Assembly: GCF_001612635.1 (NCBI RefSeq)
Contig: NZ_BDAV01000011.1
Coordinates: 372,001-436,000 of the forward strand
From: Nocardia africana NBRC 100379
Lineage (GTDB): Bacteria; Actinomycetota; Actinomycetes; Mycobacteriales; Mycobacteriaceae
DNA: 64,000 bases
Direction: 5' to 3'
Part shown: piece by piece, positions 16,994 through 24,901 of the stretch
Layout of the letters: every line of letters starts with the position of its first letter
Position numbering within the stretch: the stretch's first letter is position 1
Translations under genes and position numbers: made by a program
Notes under the pieces: generated by a model
Told to the model about the DNA's origin: nothing
What the model saw: the letters and a program-made list of their open reading frames with translations, nothing else
The model's database searches: none

Positions 16994-17140
16994 ATGCCAG
17001 ACTGCGGCCGTGCCACCGGCACCCATGCCCCGGACAGCGACTGGGATTTCGGCATCTACTATCGCGGCAGCTTCTCACCCGACCGACTGCGTGAGATCGG
17101 CTGGTCCGGACGCGCCATGCGACATGACAGTGCGTTTGGT
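16994..17140 (+). pseudogene. N-terminal fragment of a nucleotidyltransferase-domain protein
   Basis: The reading ATGTHAPDSDWDFGIYYRG, then SPDRLREIGWSG is the signature of the polymerase-beta-like nucleotidyltransferase fold (G-S-x-A-x-G-T-x-x-x-SDWD, with D-x-D metal ligands). The active-site Ser of GS is replaced by Cys-Gly in this copy. Only about 45 residues remain; the rest of the usual 250-residue protein is gone. The bases from 17141 to 17292 have no gene I can support. Confidence 0.6.
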
Positions 17141-17292
17141 TACCGAAGCCTTGGGGTGATCTTCCGACGCACAGCCTCGACGTGGATTTCCTGGCTATAT
17201 TCCGTTGGGCTCGACAGGTCCCGTTGGCGTGAAGCGGCATTCCCCAGACGTATGTGTGCGAGTCTTTTGCTCACCTCGGTCCAGTTGTCCTG

Positions 17293-18522
17293 TTAGTCGA
17301 TCTTCTCGGCGGCTCGCAGGTGTGCCATGGTATCGGCGTCCGGGTGGAACTCGACCCGATATCGCGGTGGGTAGAAACCCTCGACCGGTCGCAAATCGAT
17401 TGCCGTGGACAGTGTTTGCCAGGGAACGAAGAAGGTCGCGCCGGTGTCGGGGTTGGTCAGGCTGACGTTGTTCGCGCGCGGTAAAAGTGTGGGAACCGTA
17501 TCGGTCCACGGCGTCCAGGTCGTTTCGACACCGTCCTTCTTTCTCACCGCGCCCAGCTTCGCGGCACGATCGTCGGTCAATTCCGCGTCCAGGTCGGCGC
17601 GCAGATGCTCGTACTGCTGCTCGTATACGTGGGCGGCCAATACTGTTTCCGCGGAACGGATCTCACGCCACGCCGCGTGAGTTCGCGGCACCCGGTAGGG
17701 GACCAGCCGGCCGTGGTCGTCGAGGGTGTAGGGCACTGGCGACACCTCCCGCAGCGCGTCGTCGAACAGTTCCCGCGCGGTGCGGACCAGATGGAGCACG
17801 TGCTCTTCGGAGAATTCCGCACCGACGAGAACACCGGCGTTCTGCGCGACGAAAACGATCGGCCGCGCACCGGCTTTCGTGCCGATCCCCGCCAGCCATC
17901 CGTCCACCAGTGGCAGCGACCCCGCGTAATCGTCACCGCTGGTGTCGGGGATGTAGAGCATGCCGCCACGGTCGCGCGGGTCGTAGCGGCCGATCGTATC
18001 CAGGCCCAGTTCGGCCATGTTGGCGCGGGCGGTGTCGAAGACGGTGTCCGAGTCGACTCCCCACTCTTGGAGCTGGGCCGGGTTCGTGTTGTGCATTTTG
18101 GTCTGTCCGTCGATCACGGCCGTCTCCATCAGACAGGGCAGAATCGGGCGCCACAGCGTGTGGTCGGCGAGCCGCGCCCCTTCCATCCGCATGTCCAGGT
18201 TCCCGGCCTGCCGGATCAGCGGCCGCAACCGGTCGGCGACAGCCGCCCAGCCCTGTCCCTGCCCGCGTTCCTCGGGCGACGGCAAGTCCACGAACTCGAA
18301 CAGCAGCCGCCGGGCTTCCTGATCGGAAACACTCTGACACCGCTTGAACACCGTCTCCAAGCTGATCCGCCCCCGCTGCCGATCGTGTGTCTCGTAACCG
18401 ATCACGAACTCCGTCGCATCGAACTCGGCCCACACCACCCGCTGCTGTGCCCGCACCATCGCCAACGCCTGCTCCCCGAACTGCCTGCGTTTGGACCCGA
18501 ACAGCCTGCCCCTCAAACTCAT
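17293..18522 (-). CDS. Conserved hypothetical protein (about 410 residues)
   Basis: From ATG at 18522 (MSLRGRLFGSKRRQ) the protein is about 409 residues; an in-frame start at 18561 is possible. No signal peptide or membrane segment is seen. It contains DPRDRGGMLYIPDTSGDDY, then ARPIVFVAQNAGVLVGAEFSEEH, and a C-terminal part with LPRANNVSLTNPDTGATFFVPW. The pattern suggests a SUKH- or DUF1444-like soluble protein but I cannot assign it. The gene is on its own on the minus strand. Confidence 0.6.
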   Translation of the reverse strand: MSLRGRLFGSKRRQFGEQALAMVRAQQRVVWAEFDATEFVIGYETHDRQRGRISLETVFKRCQSVSDQEARRLLFEFVDLPSPEERGQGQGWAAVADRLRPLIRQAGNLDMRMEGARLADHTLWRPILPCLMETAVIDGQTKMHNTNPAQLQEWGVDSDTVFDTARANMAELGLDTIGRYDPRDRGGMLYIPDTSGDDYAGSLPLVDGWLAGIGTKAGARPIVFVAQNAGVLVGAEFSEEHVLHLVRTARELFDDALREVSPVPYTLDDHGRLVPYRVPRTHAAWREIRSAETVLAAHVYEQQYEHLRADLDAELTDDRAAKLGAVRKKDGVETTWTPWTDTVPTLLPRANNVSLTNPDTGATFFVPWQTLSTAIDLRPVEGFYPPRYRVEFHPDADTMAHLRAAEKID

Positions 18523-18714
18523 GCGCCGAAATGTACGGCAGAACCCCGACAGAAGCGTCAACAGTTCACATTTTCAAATTGTGATCACGGCTTTGCGACG
18601 ACCGCTCATGCTGACGGGATGAGGGTGTGCTGATGGCTCGTCCGATGCCGAGCGCAGCGGTAGGTCCTTGCAGGCGTGCACGGACGAAACTGCCTGCGGA
18701 GCATACCTATTCAC

Positions 18715-18829
18715 AACGCCGCTGCGGCTCGGGCCGGTGCCGACTGTCGGGTACAGCCGGATCGGGTGGTGACGGTGTACGACCGCCAGTTCACCATCGC
18801 GGTGCGTCGTCCGAGTTGGGCCGGCTGAG
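18715..18829 (+). pseudogene. Second DNA ligase-type remnant
   Basis: The frame VQPDRVVTVYDRQFTIAVRR-PSWAG-stop matches the end of the LigD-type ligase domain and, more closely, the remnant at 5301-5640 (GLVVTVFYREFATAPRHPSWARL). Everything upstream of this piece is lost. The rest of 18562-18938 has no other supported feature. Confidence 0.5.
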
Positions 18830-18938
18830 CACCCGGCCAGGTCCGTCGGGAGGCTCGGGCTCCATGCCCACGCCCCGAGACGCGCCGAAGATACTCTGCA
18901 TTGAAATTCTTGTCCGGCGCAGTGGGGGATACCTGCCT

Positions 18939-19795
18939 ATGGCCACCGATAAGGCGGACACGTCGTTCATGCCGATGGTGATCGCGGCCTGCGAACAGCG
19001 GGAGTCGCCGCAGCAGCGCCTGCTCACCGACGGACTGGCCGCCACGATGCTGCCGGCGCCGTTGCGGGCCTTGCTCCGGCTGCGTGTGGTACGCACCCGG
19101 TTGGCTGTGCTGATGGACCGTGACGCGCCCGGGATCTGGAACAGTATCGCCTGCCGCAAGCGGTATCTCGACGATGCCGTCGCGCAGGCGATCGCCGATG
19201 GCATCACCCAGATCGTGGTACTGGGTGCCGGATTCGACACTCGCGCCGCACGTTTCACCGCCGCATCCGAGGTCACCGCGGTGGAAGTGGACCTGCCTCG
19301 TACCGTAACGCGTAAGCGGAGCCGGCTCGGTGAGAGCCGGGTCGTCCTGGCGGCCATCGACTTCGAGCACGACGACCTGGCCACGGTTCTGACTGCCCAC
19401 GGCTACGATCCGGCCCGGCCTGCGATCATCGTCTGGGAGGGCGTCACCCAGTACCTGACGGCCGATGCCGTGCGCGACACCCTGCGTGCCCTCGACAATG
19501 CGGCACCCGGCACCCGGCACCCGGCACCCGGCTCGCCTTCACCTATGTCCGTCAGGAGTTTCTGGACGGCAGCGAACTCTACGACGCGCCCGGGCTACGT
19601 CGCCGTTTCGTCGACACGGGGATCTGGCGGTTCGGCCTGCGTCCTGCCGAGGTTGCGGAACTGCTCTCCCGTTTCGGCTGGCACGAACACGAGCAGGTCG
19701 GCCCGGGCGAATACCGCGAGCGCTACCTCGAACCGGTGGGTCGCCTCGGGCCGGTCTCGCCGGTCGAGCGCTGCGTGGCGGCCGTCAAGAACTGA
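18939..19795 (+). pseudogene. Class I SAM-dependent methyltransferase, out of frame at a tandem repeat
   Basis: From ATG at 18939 the frame gives a methyltransferase of the TIGR00027 / Ppm1-LCMT-like type: DAPGIWNSIACRKRYLDD, IVVLGAGFDTRAAR (the SAM-binding motif), VEVDLPRT and PAIIVWEGVTQYLTADAV. At 19502-19529 four GGCACCC copies move the frame. The rest of the protein (LAFTYVRQEFLDGSELY, then RFGLRPAEVAELLSRFGW and GEYRERYLEPVGR) continues in the third frame to TGA at 19793-19795. With 2 or 5 copies the whole gene would be in frame, at about 280 residues, the normal family length. Confidence 0.78.
19502..19529 (+). repeat. Heptanucleotide tandem repeat, four copies of GGCACCC
   Basis: Four perfect copies, followed by a partial GG, inside the methyltransferase gene. 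Each copy changes the frame by one base, so slipped-strand loss of two or gain of one restores it. This is the layout of a contingency (phase-variable) locus. The bases 19796-20096 after the gene hold nothing I can support. Confidence 0.85.
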
Positions 19796-20096
19796 TCGTC
19801 TCCGGCAGCGCTGTCCGGAGATGTCAGCAGGCAGGCCCAACAGGCTTTCTGCCTCCCGGCCATTGAGCTGGGAGACAAGATGTGTTTACAGCCGCTGGTC
19901 AGCTGCCCGCCGGCTCTCGAACACGAGGCGTTCCAGGGACCTCACCCCCGGCGGCAGGGCCCGCTGTTCGCGGAACGTGCGCACCGCGCCCGGAACTGTC
20001 GATCAACGGGATCAAGGAGCAGGAACCAACTTTTCCCGCCCGGTGCTCCTCGGCGCCACAGCACGCTCGGGATCGCTCAGCACGTATCGTGGGCGC

Positions 20097-20501
20097 ATGG
20101 CGGGATATTCCGGCGCCCCGTTGGCCCGCAAGCTCGGTATCCGGCCCGGTAGCCGCGTGCTGCTCGCCAACGCCCCGAGCGGGTTCGCGCTCGAACCGCT
20201 GCCCGAACAGGTCTGCCTGCAGCGGCGCGCGGGGCGCGGGCAGTATGACGTGATCGTCGGCTTCTGTCCCGACTATCGGTCTCTGGATCGAGGATTCGGC
20301 ATGTGGCGCGCCCGCCTCACGCTGGCGGGTGGGCTCTGGGTCGCGTGGCCGAAGAAGTCCAGCGGGGTGGTTACCGATCTCAGCGATACCGTGGTGCGCG
20401 AATTCGGCTTGGCCGCAGGGCTTGTCGACAACAAGACGTGCGCTATCGATGAGACGTGGTCGGGTCTGCGTTTCGTCGTCCGGCTGGCCGATCGGCACTG
20501 A
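20097..20501 (+). CDS. DUF3052-family protein
   Basis: 134 residues from the ATG at 20097. The family markers are LARKLGIRPGSRVLLANAP, YDVIVGFC, GGLWVAWPKKSSGVVTDL and VDNKTCAIDETWSGLRFVVR. DUF3052 proteins are small actinobacterial proteins of unknown function. They are found near stress and lipid genes and have the look of a single-domain binding protein. Upstream lie the methyltransferase remnant and about 300 empty bases. Confidence 0.85.
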   Translation: MAGYSGAPLARKLGIRPGSRVLLANAPSGFALEPLPEQVCLQRRAGRGQYDVIVGFCPDYRSLDRGFGMWRARLTLAGGLWVAWPKKSSGVVTDLSDTVVREFGLAAGLVDNKTCAIDETWSGLRFVVRLADRH

Positions 20502-20655
20502 CCTTCGCGATCATGGGATCCCCGCCACGGTCGAGGATCTGCCGGCGATCACCACCTGTCTTGCGCGGAAACCGCTGTGCTGGATGGACTTAGGCCGACC
20601 GCGACGCGGGCCGCGAGGTGTATTCCTGTCGGTGGCAGTCAGTAGAGTTGCGGCC

Positions 20656-21237
20656 GTGAACACCTCGGATTGCATGTGCGTGGTTTGCCATGATTACGGC
20701 GATCGCGCCGATATGCACCCTGGCGATCAGAAGTTGGTCGACAACGTCGGCGAGTTCGGCTGGGGCGTACTCAGTATTCCCGCGAGCGACACCAGTGGTC
20801 CGTGGGCGTTCACCGTGGGTTTGTGGCACAGCTTTCGCGTGCCCGAGGTGGCCCTATTCGGAATCTCGCCCGAGAATGCGATGGCGATGCTCAACCTTGT
20901 CGGCGGCCAGGTCGCCGCCGGCGCGCGCCTCCACGTCGACCAGCGGATCGACGGCGTGCTGCCTGCCGACTATCAGATGACATTGCGGCCGATCACCGAG
21001 CCTTGGCGCAGACCGTTCTTCGGCACAGCGATCCGTTACTACCGAGCCACCGTGGAGTGGCCGGTCCTGCAGTGTGTGTGGCCGGATCGATCTCACCGGT
21101 TCCCGGGTGAGCCCGGATTCTCGCCCGAGCTCGAGCAAAAACAACCGAGGCTGGAGTTGACACCGGACGAGCATCCTCAGGATGGCTGGACGGCCTATCG
21201 TGAGGAATGGGTGGAGTGGGCCGAGGGACAGCGGTAG
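20656..21237 (+). CDS. DUF4262-family protein
   Basis: 193 residues from the GTG at 20656. The first 12 residues hold the Cys pair CMCVVCHDYG. The DUF4262 body follows: GWGVLSIPASDTSGPWAFTVGLWHSF, the catalytic-looking PEVALFGISPENAM, and VEWPVLQCVWPDRSHRFPGEPGF. These proteins are widespread in actinobacteria as small uncharacterised factors, some in toxin-related contexts. The function here is unknown. It is followed by a YdcF-type gene on the same strand after about 210 bases. Confidence 0.82.
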   Translation: MNTSDCMCVVCHDYGDRADMHPGDQKLVDNVGEFGWGVLSIPASDTSGPWAFTVGLWHSFRVPEVALFGISPENAMAMLNLVGGQVAAGARLHVDQRIDGVLPADYQMTLRPITEPWRRPFFGTAIRYYRATVEWPVLQCVWPDRSHRFPGEPGFSPELEQKQPRLELTPDEHPQDGWTAYREEWVEWAEGQR

Positions 21238-21449
21238 CGCCTGCTCTGCCTCGCAACAAGGTCGGGCTCAGCCTGCAATCGGTAGTACCGAGCGCAGTCG
21301 GGTAACAGCCGGCCCCGCTGATCTGTTTCCGGCGCTCCGGAACGGGAATTATCGCTACGTCGCCCGGTCGCCGCGGATTTCTCGGTCGCGCCGACGACTT
21401 CGAAGTGTCTTCGGCGCGACGGCCCGGCAGGGGTCGGAAGGAGTCTCGG

Positions 21450-22493
21450 ATGCAGACGGCGGCGTACCTGTCGATCGGGGGGCTTCTGGTGGCGAGCGGA
21501 GCGGTCCTGGCATTCATCGCGGCGGTCCGCGTGGCCTCGGAGCCTCGCCGGCTGTCGACGGGATTCGTCCTGCTGGCGGCGGTCATCCTGCTGGGGGTCG
21601 GCGGAGCGACCGCGGTCGTCGGATTCGGCCCGGACGCGCCGTCGTCGTTCAGGGTGGTCGTGGTACTCACGGCTCCGTTCGCCGTGGCCGGTATCGCGTT
21701 GCTGGTCAACGGAATCGAGCTGATATCACGGGACGGGTTGGCGGCGACCACCGCGTTGCCGGTCGGACTCGGGGCCGGCCTGATCGGCCTGGTGGCCGCG
21801 GTCGTCACGGTCGCGTCCGGTCCGGCGATGCCGAGCTGGGCCATCGGCTCCACCGTTCTCCTCGCGGCGGTCGCGGTCTATTTCGTGGCGCATCTGATCG
21901 CGTTCGGCGGCTACGCGCTGATCTACGGCAGCCTGGCGGCTCGTCCTGAGGCCGACGCCGTCGTGATTCTCGGCTGCGGCCTGAATCGCAGATCCGTGAC
22001 GCCGCTGCTGGCCGCGCGACTGGACCGCGGTATCGATGCCTACCGCACGGCGCTGCGGTCCGGGCACCGGCCGGTCCTGGTCACCTGCGGTGGACAGGGG
22101 CCCGACGAGGCGACGACCGAAGCCGACGCGATGGCGCGTTACCTCACCGCCCGCGGCGTCAGCGGACACGCCATCGTCCGAGAACGGCACTCGCGCAACA
22201 CCGCCGAGAATCTGCGCAATTGCCTGCGCGAGTTGAACCGGCGCGGTATCGATCCGGAGCAGCTTCGAATCACGGTGGTAACCAGCAACTTTCACGTCCT
22301 GCGGACGGCCGCGTTGACCCGCCGCCTCGGTATCGACGCCCAGGTCCTGGGATCTCGGACCGCCGCCTATTTCCTGCCCGCCGCCTTTCTGCGCGAATTC
22401 GTCGCGGTATTGGCGACCCATTACCGGCGCAGCCACATCACGGTCGCGGTCTCGATTCTGGTCGTCCTGCTCGCCGTGATGGCCCTGCCCTGA
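21450..22493 (+). CDS. YdcF/DUF218-family membrane protein
   Basis: 347 residues from the ATG at 21450, with GGAAGGAG 6 bases upstream. The N-terminal 165 residues carry about five membrane segments. The DUF218 domain follows: DAVVILGCGLNRRSVTPLLAARLDRGIDAY, CGGQGPDEATTEADAM, RERHSRNTAENLRNC and VVTSNFHVLRTA. A last membrane segment (ITVAVSILVVLLAVMALP) closes the protein. The family includes ElyC/SanA-type cell-envelope proteins, with a domain that resembles a Rossmann-like hydrolase. The likely site of action is the cell membrane. Confidence 0.85.
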   Translation: MQTAAYLSIGGLLVASGAVLAFIAAVRVASEPRRLSTGFVLLAAVILLGVGGATAVVGFGPDAPSSFRVVVVLTAPFAVAGIALLVNGIELISRDGLAATTALPVGLGAGLIGLVAAVVTVASGPAMPSWAIGSTVLLAAVAVYFVAHLIAFGGYALIYGSLAARPEADAVVILGCGLNRRSVTPLLAARLDRGIDAYRTALRSGHRPVLVTCGGQGPDEATTEADAMARYLTARGVSGHAIVRERHSRNTAENLRNCLRELNRRGIDPEQLRITVVTSNFHVLRTAALTRRLGIDAQVLGSRTAAYFLPAAFLREFVAVLATHYRRSHITVAVSILVVLLAVMALP

Positions 22494-23052
22494 ACACAGG
22501 GCAAAGGCTCGGCGAAACTGCCTGTCCATGCGGAGTCGCGCAGTGTTCACCCTCATCGACGCGCGTGATCGGCCGCGGACCGGCTGGAACGTGTTGTTCG
22601 GCATGTCGTCGCAACAGCTTCGCGTATCAGGCGGTCATGCTGCCCCGCGGCCGCCAGGCCATCCACAACTCCCGGCACATGGCCGCCCGCATGTTCACCG
22701 ACTGACCACCATGACGGCCAGCCGCTGAACATGCGTGTGGCCCCCATGGCCCGCCGCGGTCCGGATACACACCGGCGTCGCGCAGAACGGGCAACCACAG
22801 CCCGACAACCCTGGCCAGGCCCTTTCGCCGGGGTATTTCTCCGGTCCGAAAGCGACTGATCGCCCGACGGTGCGACTGTAGCCTGATAATGCATGGTTTC
22901 CGGATGCGGTTTCGCCCGCAGCGCAATTCCATATAGTGAGGCCGCCGCACAGGCGCCACCGCCTGCTCGTCACCTCCGCCGACACGTTCTGTGTGTCGTC
23001 TCACCGAGATTGTCTGAGAGGCTCGCGGCCCGTATCGGAGGAGATATCGGCT
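22494..23052. other. Intergenic stretch with a possible broken short gene
   Basis: At 22528-22705 the + strand reads FTLIDARDRPRTGWNVLFGMSSQ and, after one frame change, FAYQAVMLPRGRQAIHNSRHMAARMFTD-stop. This looks like real coding sequence but is short and interrupted. I do not recognise it. The bases from 22706 to 23052 contain no supported feature apart from the GGAGGAG site of the next gene. Confidence 0.3.
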
Positions 23053-24210
23053 ATGTGTATGTCATGCGCAAACCTGCAAGATGAGGCGAGAACGCCGGGG
23101 ATGTCCCGCCGTTCGATATTGGCTGGCATCGGCGGCGCGGCCGCGGCAGCGGGGATCGCCGCGTGCAGCTCGTCGAACACCGGATCATCGTCCAAGACCG
23201 CTTCCGCCACGTCCACGTCGGCACCAGCGACCGCGTCCGCCAAGCTTGCGCTGGTTCTGCTGGGCACCCGCGCCGGACCCTACGTGCAGGGTGATCGGAC
23301 CGGGATCTCCACCGCGTTGCTGGTCGACGGGCACGTCTATCTCATCGACTGCGGTCAATCCTCGGTGTGGCAGTACCACCGTGCCGGGCTGAAGTTCGCC
23401 GACCTGAAGAACATCTTCATCACCCACCTGCACTCCGACCATGTCGCCGACTACAACAACTTCTTCATGCTCGGCGGCTCCACCGACACCCGCACCACCG
23501 ACGGCGTCTCCGCGCCCGTGCAGGTGTATGGGCCCGGCCCCGCCGGCGGACTGCAACCCGCCTTCGGCGGCGCCAACCCGCCTGTCGCGCAACCGGAGAA
23601 CCCGACTCCCGGCTTGGCCGAACTCACCCAACGCTGCAACCAGGCCTTCGCCTACAGCAACAACGTGCTCATGCGTGACACCGGCCTGCAAGACACCGGC
23701 GCGATCGCGGTCGTGCACGAAATCCCACTACCGAACGTCGGTGCCGGCTACACCAGCCCCGCCCCGCCGACCGCACCTTTTCCGGTGATGAGCGACGATC
23801 GGGTCCGCGTCACGGCCACCCTCGTGCCCCACGGACCGGTGTTCCCCTCCTTCGCGTTCCGCTTCGACACCGAATACGGTGCGGTCACCTTCTCCGGCGA
23901 CACCACCAACTCCGACAACCTTGTCACCCTCGCCCACGGATCACAACTGCTGGTGCACGAAGCGATCAACACCGAAGGTGGAAACCTCTCGGCGACCGCG
24001 CAATCACACATGACCCAATCCCACACCGCGGTCCAGCAAGTCGGAACCATCGCAGCCAAAGCCGACGTCGCCCACTTGGTGCTCTCCCACATCGCCGACT
24101 TCGGCCCCACCGCCACCATCGACCCGACCCAATGGACCCACTGGGCCCAACAGGGCTACACCGGCCAAGTCACCATCGGCAACGACCTGCAAACCATCAC
24201 CATCCGGTAA
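23053..24210 (+). CDS. Tat-exported lipoprotein, metallo-beta-lactamase-fold hydrolase
   Basis: 385 residues from the ATG at 23053 with GGAGGAG upstream. The leader is unusual: MCMSCANLQ comes before the twin-arginine segment MSRRSILAG at about 17-25, then a hydrophobic stretch and the lipobox IAAC with Cys38. An internal ATG at 23101 would start just at MSRRS. The catalytic domain carries THLHSDH at about 124-130 (the H-x-H-x-D-H zinc motif), YGAVTFSGDTTNSDN and LVLSHIADFG. The protein is thus probably a membrane-anchored zinc hydrolase on the outer face. Substrate unknown; such proteins include arylsulfatase- and cyclase-like enzymes. Confidence 0.85.
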   Translation: MCMSCANLQDEARTPGMSRRSILAGIGGAAAAAGIAACSSSNTGSSSKTASATSTSAPATASAKLALVLLGTRAGPYVQGDRTGISTALLVDGHVYLIDCGQSSVWQYHRAGLKFADLKNIFITHLHSDHVADYNNFFMLGGSTDTRTTDGVSAPVQVYGPGPAGGLQPAFGGANPPVAQPENPTPGLAELTQRCNQAFAYSNNVLMRDTGLQDTGAIAVVHEIPLPNVGAGYTSPAPPTAPFPVMSDDRVRVTATLVPHGPVFPSFAFRFDTEYGAVTFSGDTTNSDNLVTLAHGSQLLVHEAINTEGGNLSATAQSHMTQSHTAVQQVGTIAAKADVAHLVLSHIADFGPTATIDPTQWTHWAQQGYTGQVTIGNDLQTITIR

Positions 24211-24591
24211 ACCAACCTCACCGCCCACGACCGTCCCGACAGCTGTGCGGCGGTCACCAACCGGCGGCCGCGGCGGGTGAGAAGTGCTGCGGGCCACCAG
24301 ATTCGACGCAGGGCGTCCGCCGAGCCGATCACCGACGCGAGCATCCGCCACGACCTTCCGCGTGCCCGCCGCCGGGCCGTGCGAACCCGAAGGTGTGGCC
24401 GCTGACCACCGTCCGGCATTCGCTCAACTGTGCTGCTATGGCGCTTCGTAGCTCGTCGAGGTCGGGGCCGGGGTGTGGTGTCATGGCGTCATCCTCCGGG
24501 TTCGCATGGTGGCGGGGGAGTCGGGTGCTCAGTTGGCTTTCTGCCCTTCTGCGCCCTTGATGAGCGCTGCGGTGACCACAGGTCACAGCGA

Positions 24592-24855
24592 AGGCGGTTC
24601 GCGTCGCCCACGCTCGCGGACTCGGCCGCGTCACAGCCGGCGGATCTGGTGCAACGGAAATCCGGGCCGTCGGCGCCGAACCGATTGTGGGTAGCGGACT
24701 TTACCTGTGTCCGGGAGTGATCGGGTGGATGTCGCCTTCGTCGTCGACGCGTATGCGTGGCGGATCATCGGCTGGCGCACGGCCAAGTCGATGACGACGC
24801 GCTGGTGCTCGATGCCATCGAGCGCGCGATCCGGACCCGCGAACGGCACGGCTGA
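24592..24855 (+). mobile_element. IS3-family transposase fragment (orfB)
   Basis: SQPADLVQRKSGPSAPNRLWVADFTCVRE-stop is the well-known entry to the IS3 orfB catalytic domain (the DxT/D-Y-x-R region). A second frame then gives VDVAFVVDAYAWRIIGWRTAKSM, and a third gives ALVLDAIERAIRTRERHG. Two frameshifts and the lack of both ends make it a relic. The bases from 24211 to 24591 hold no supported gene. Confidence 0.75.
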
Positions 24856-24901
24856 GACGTGAAAGTTGTTGTCGACTGTCAAAACCGGTAGGCACGCGCG
24901 A

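Noticed and set aside
24329..24634. Minus-strand frame of 101 codons (HPGPDLDELRSAIAAQLSEC)
   Set aside because: The first part looks protein-like but there is no recognised domain, and the frame ends in low-complexity sequence; not supported as a gene.
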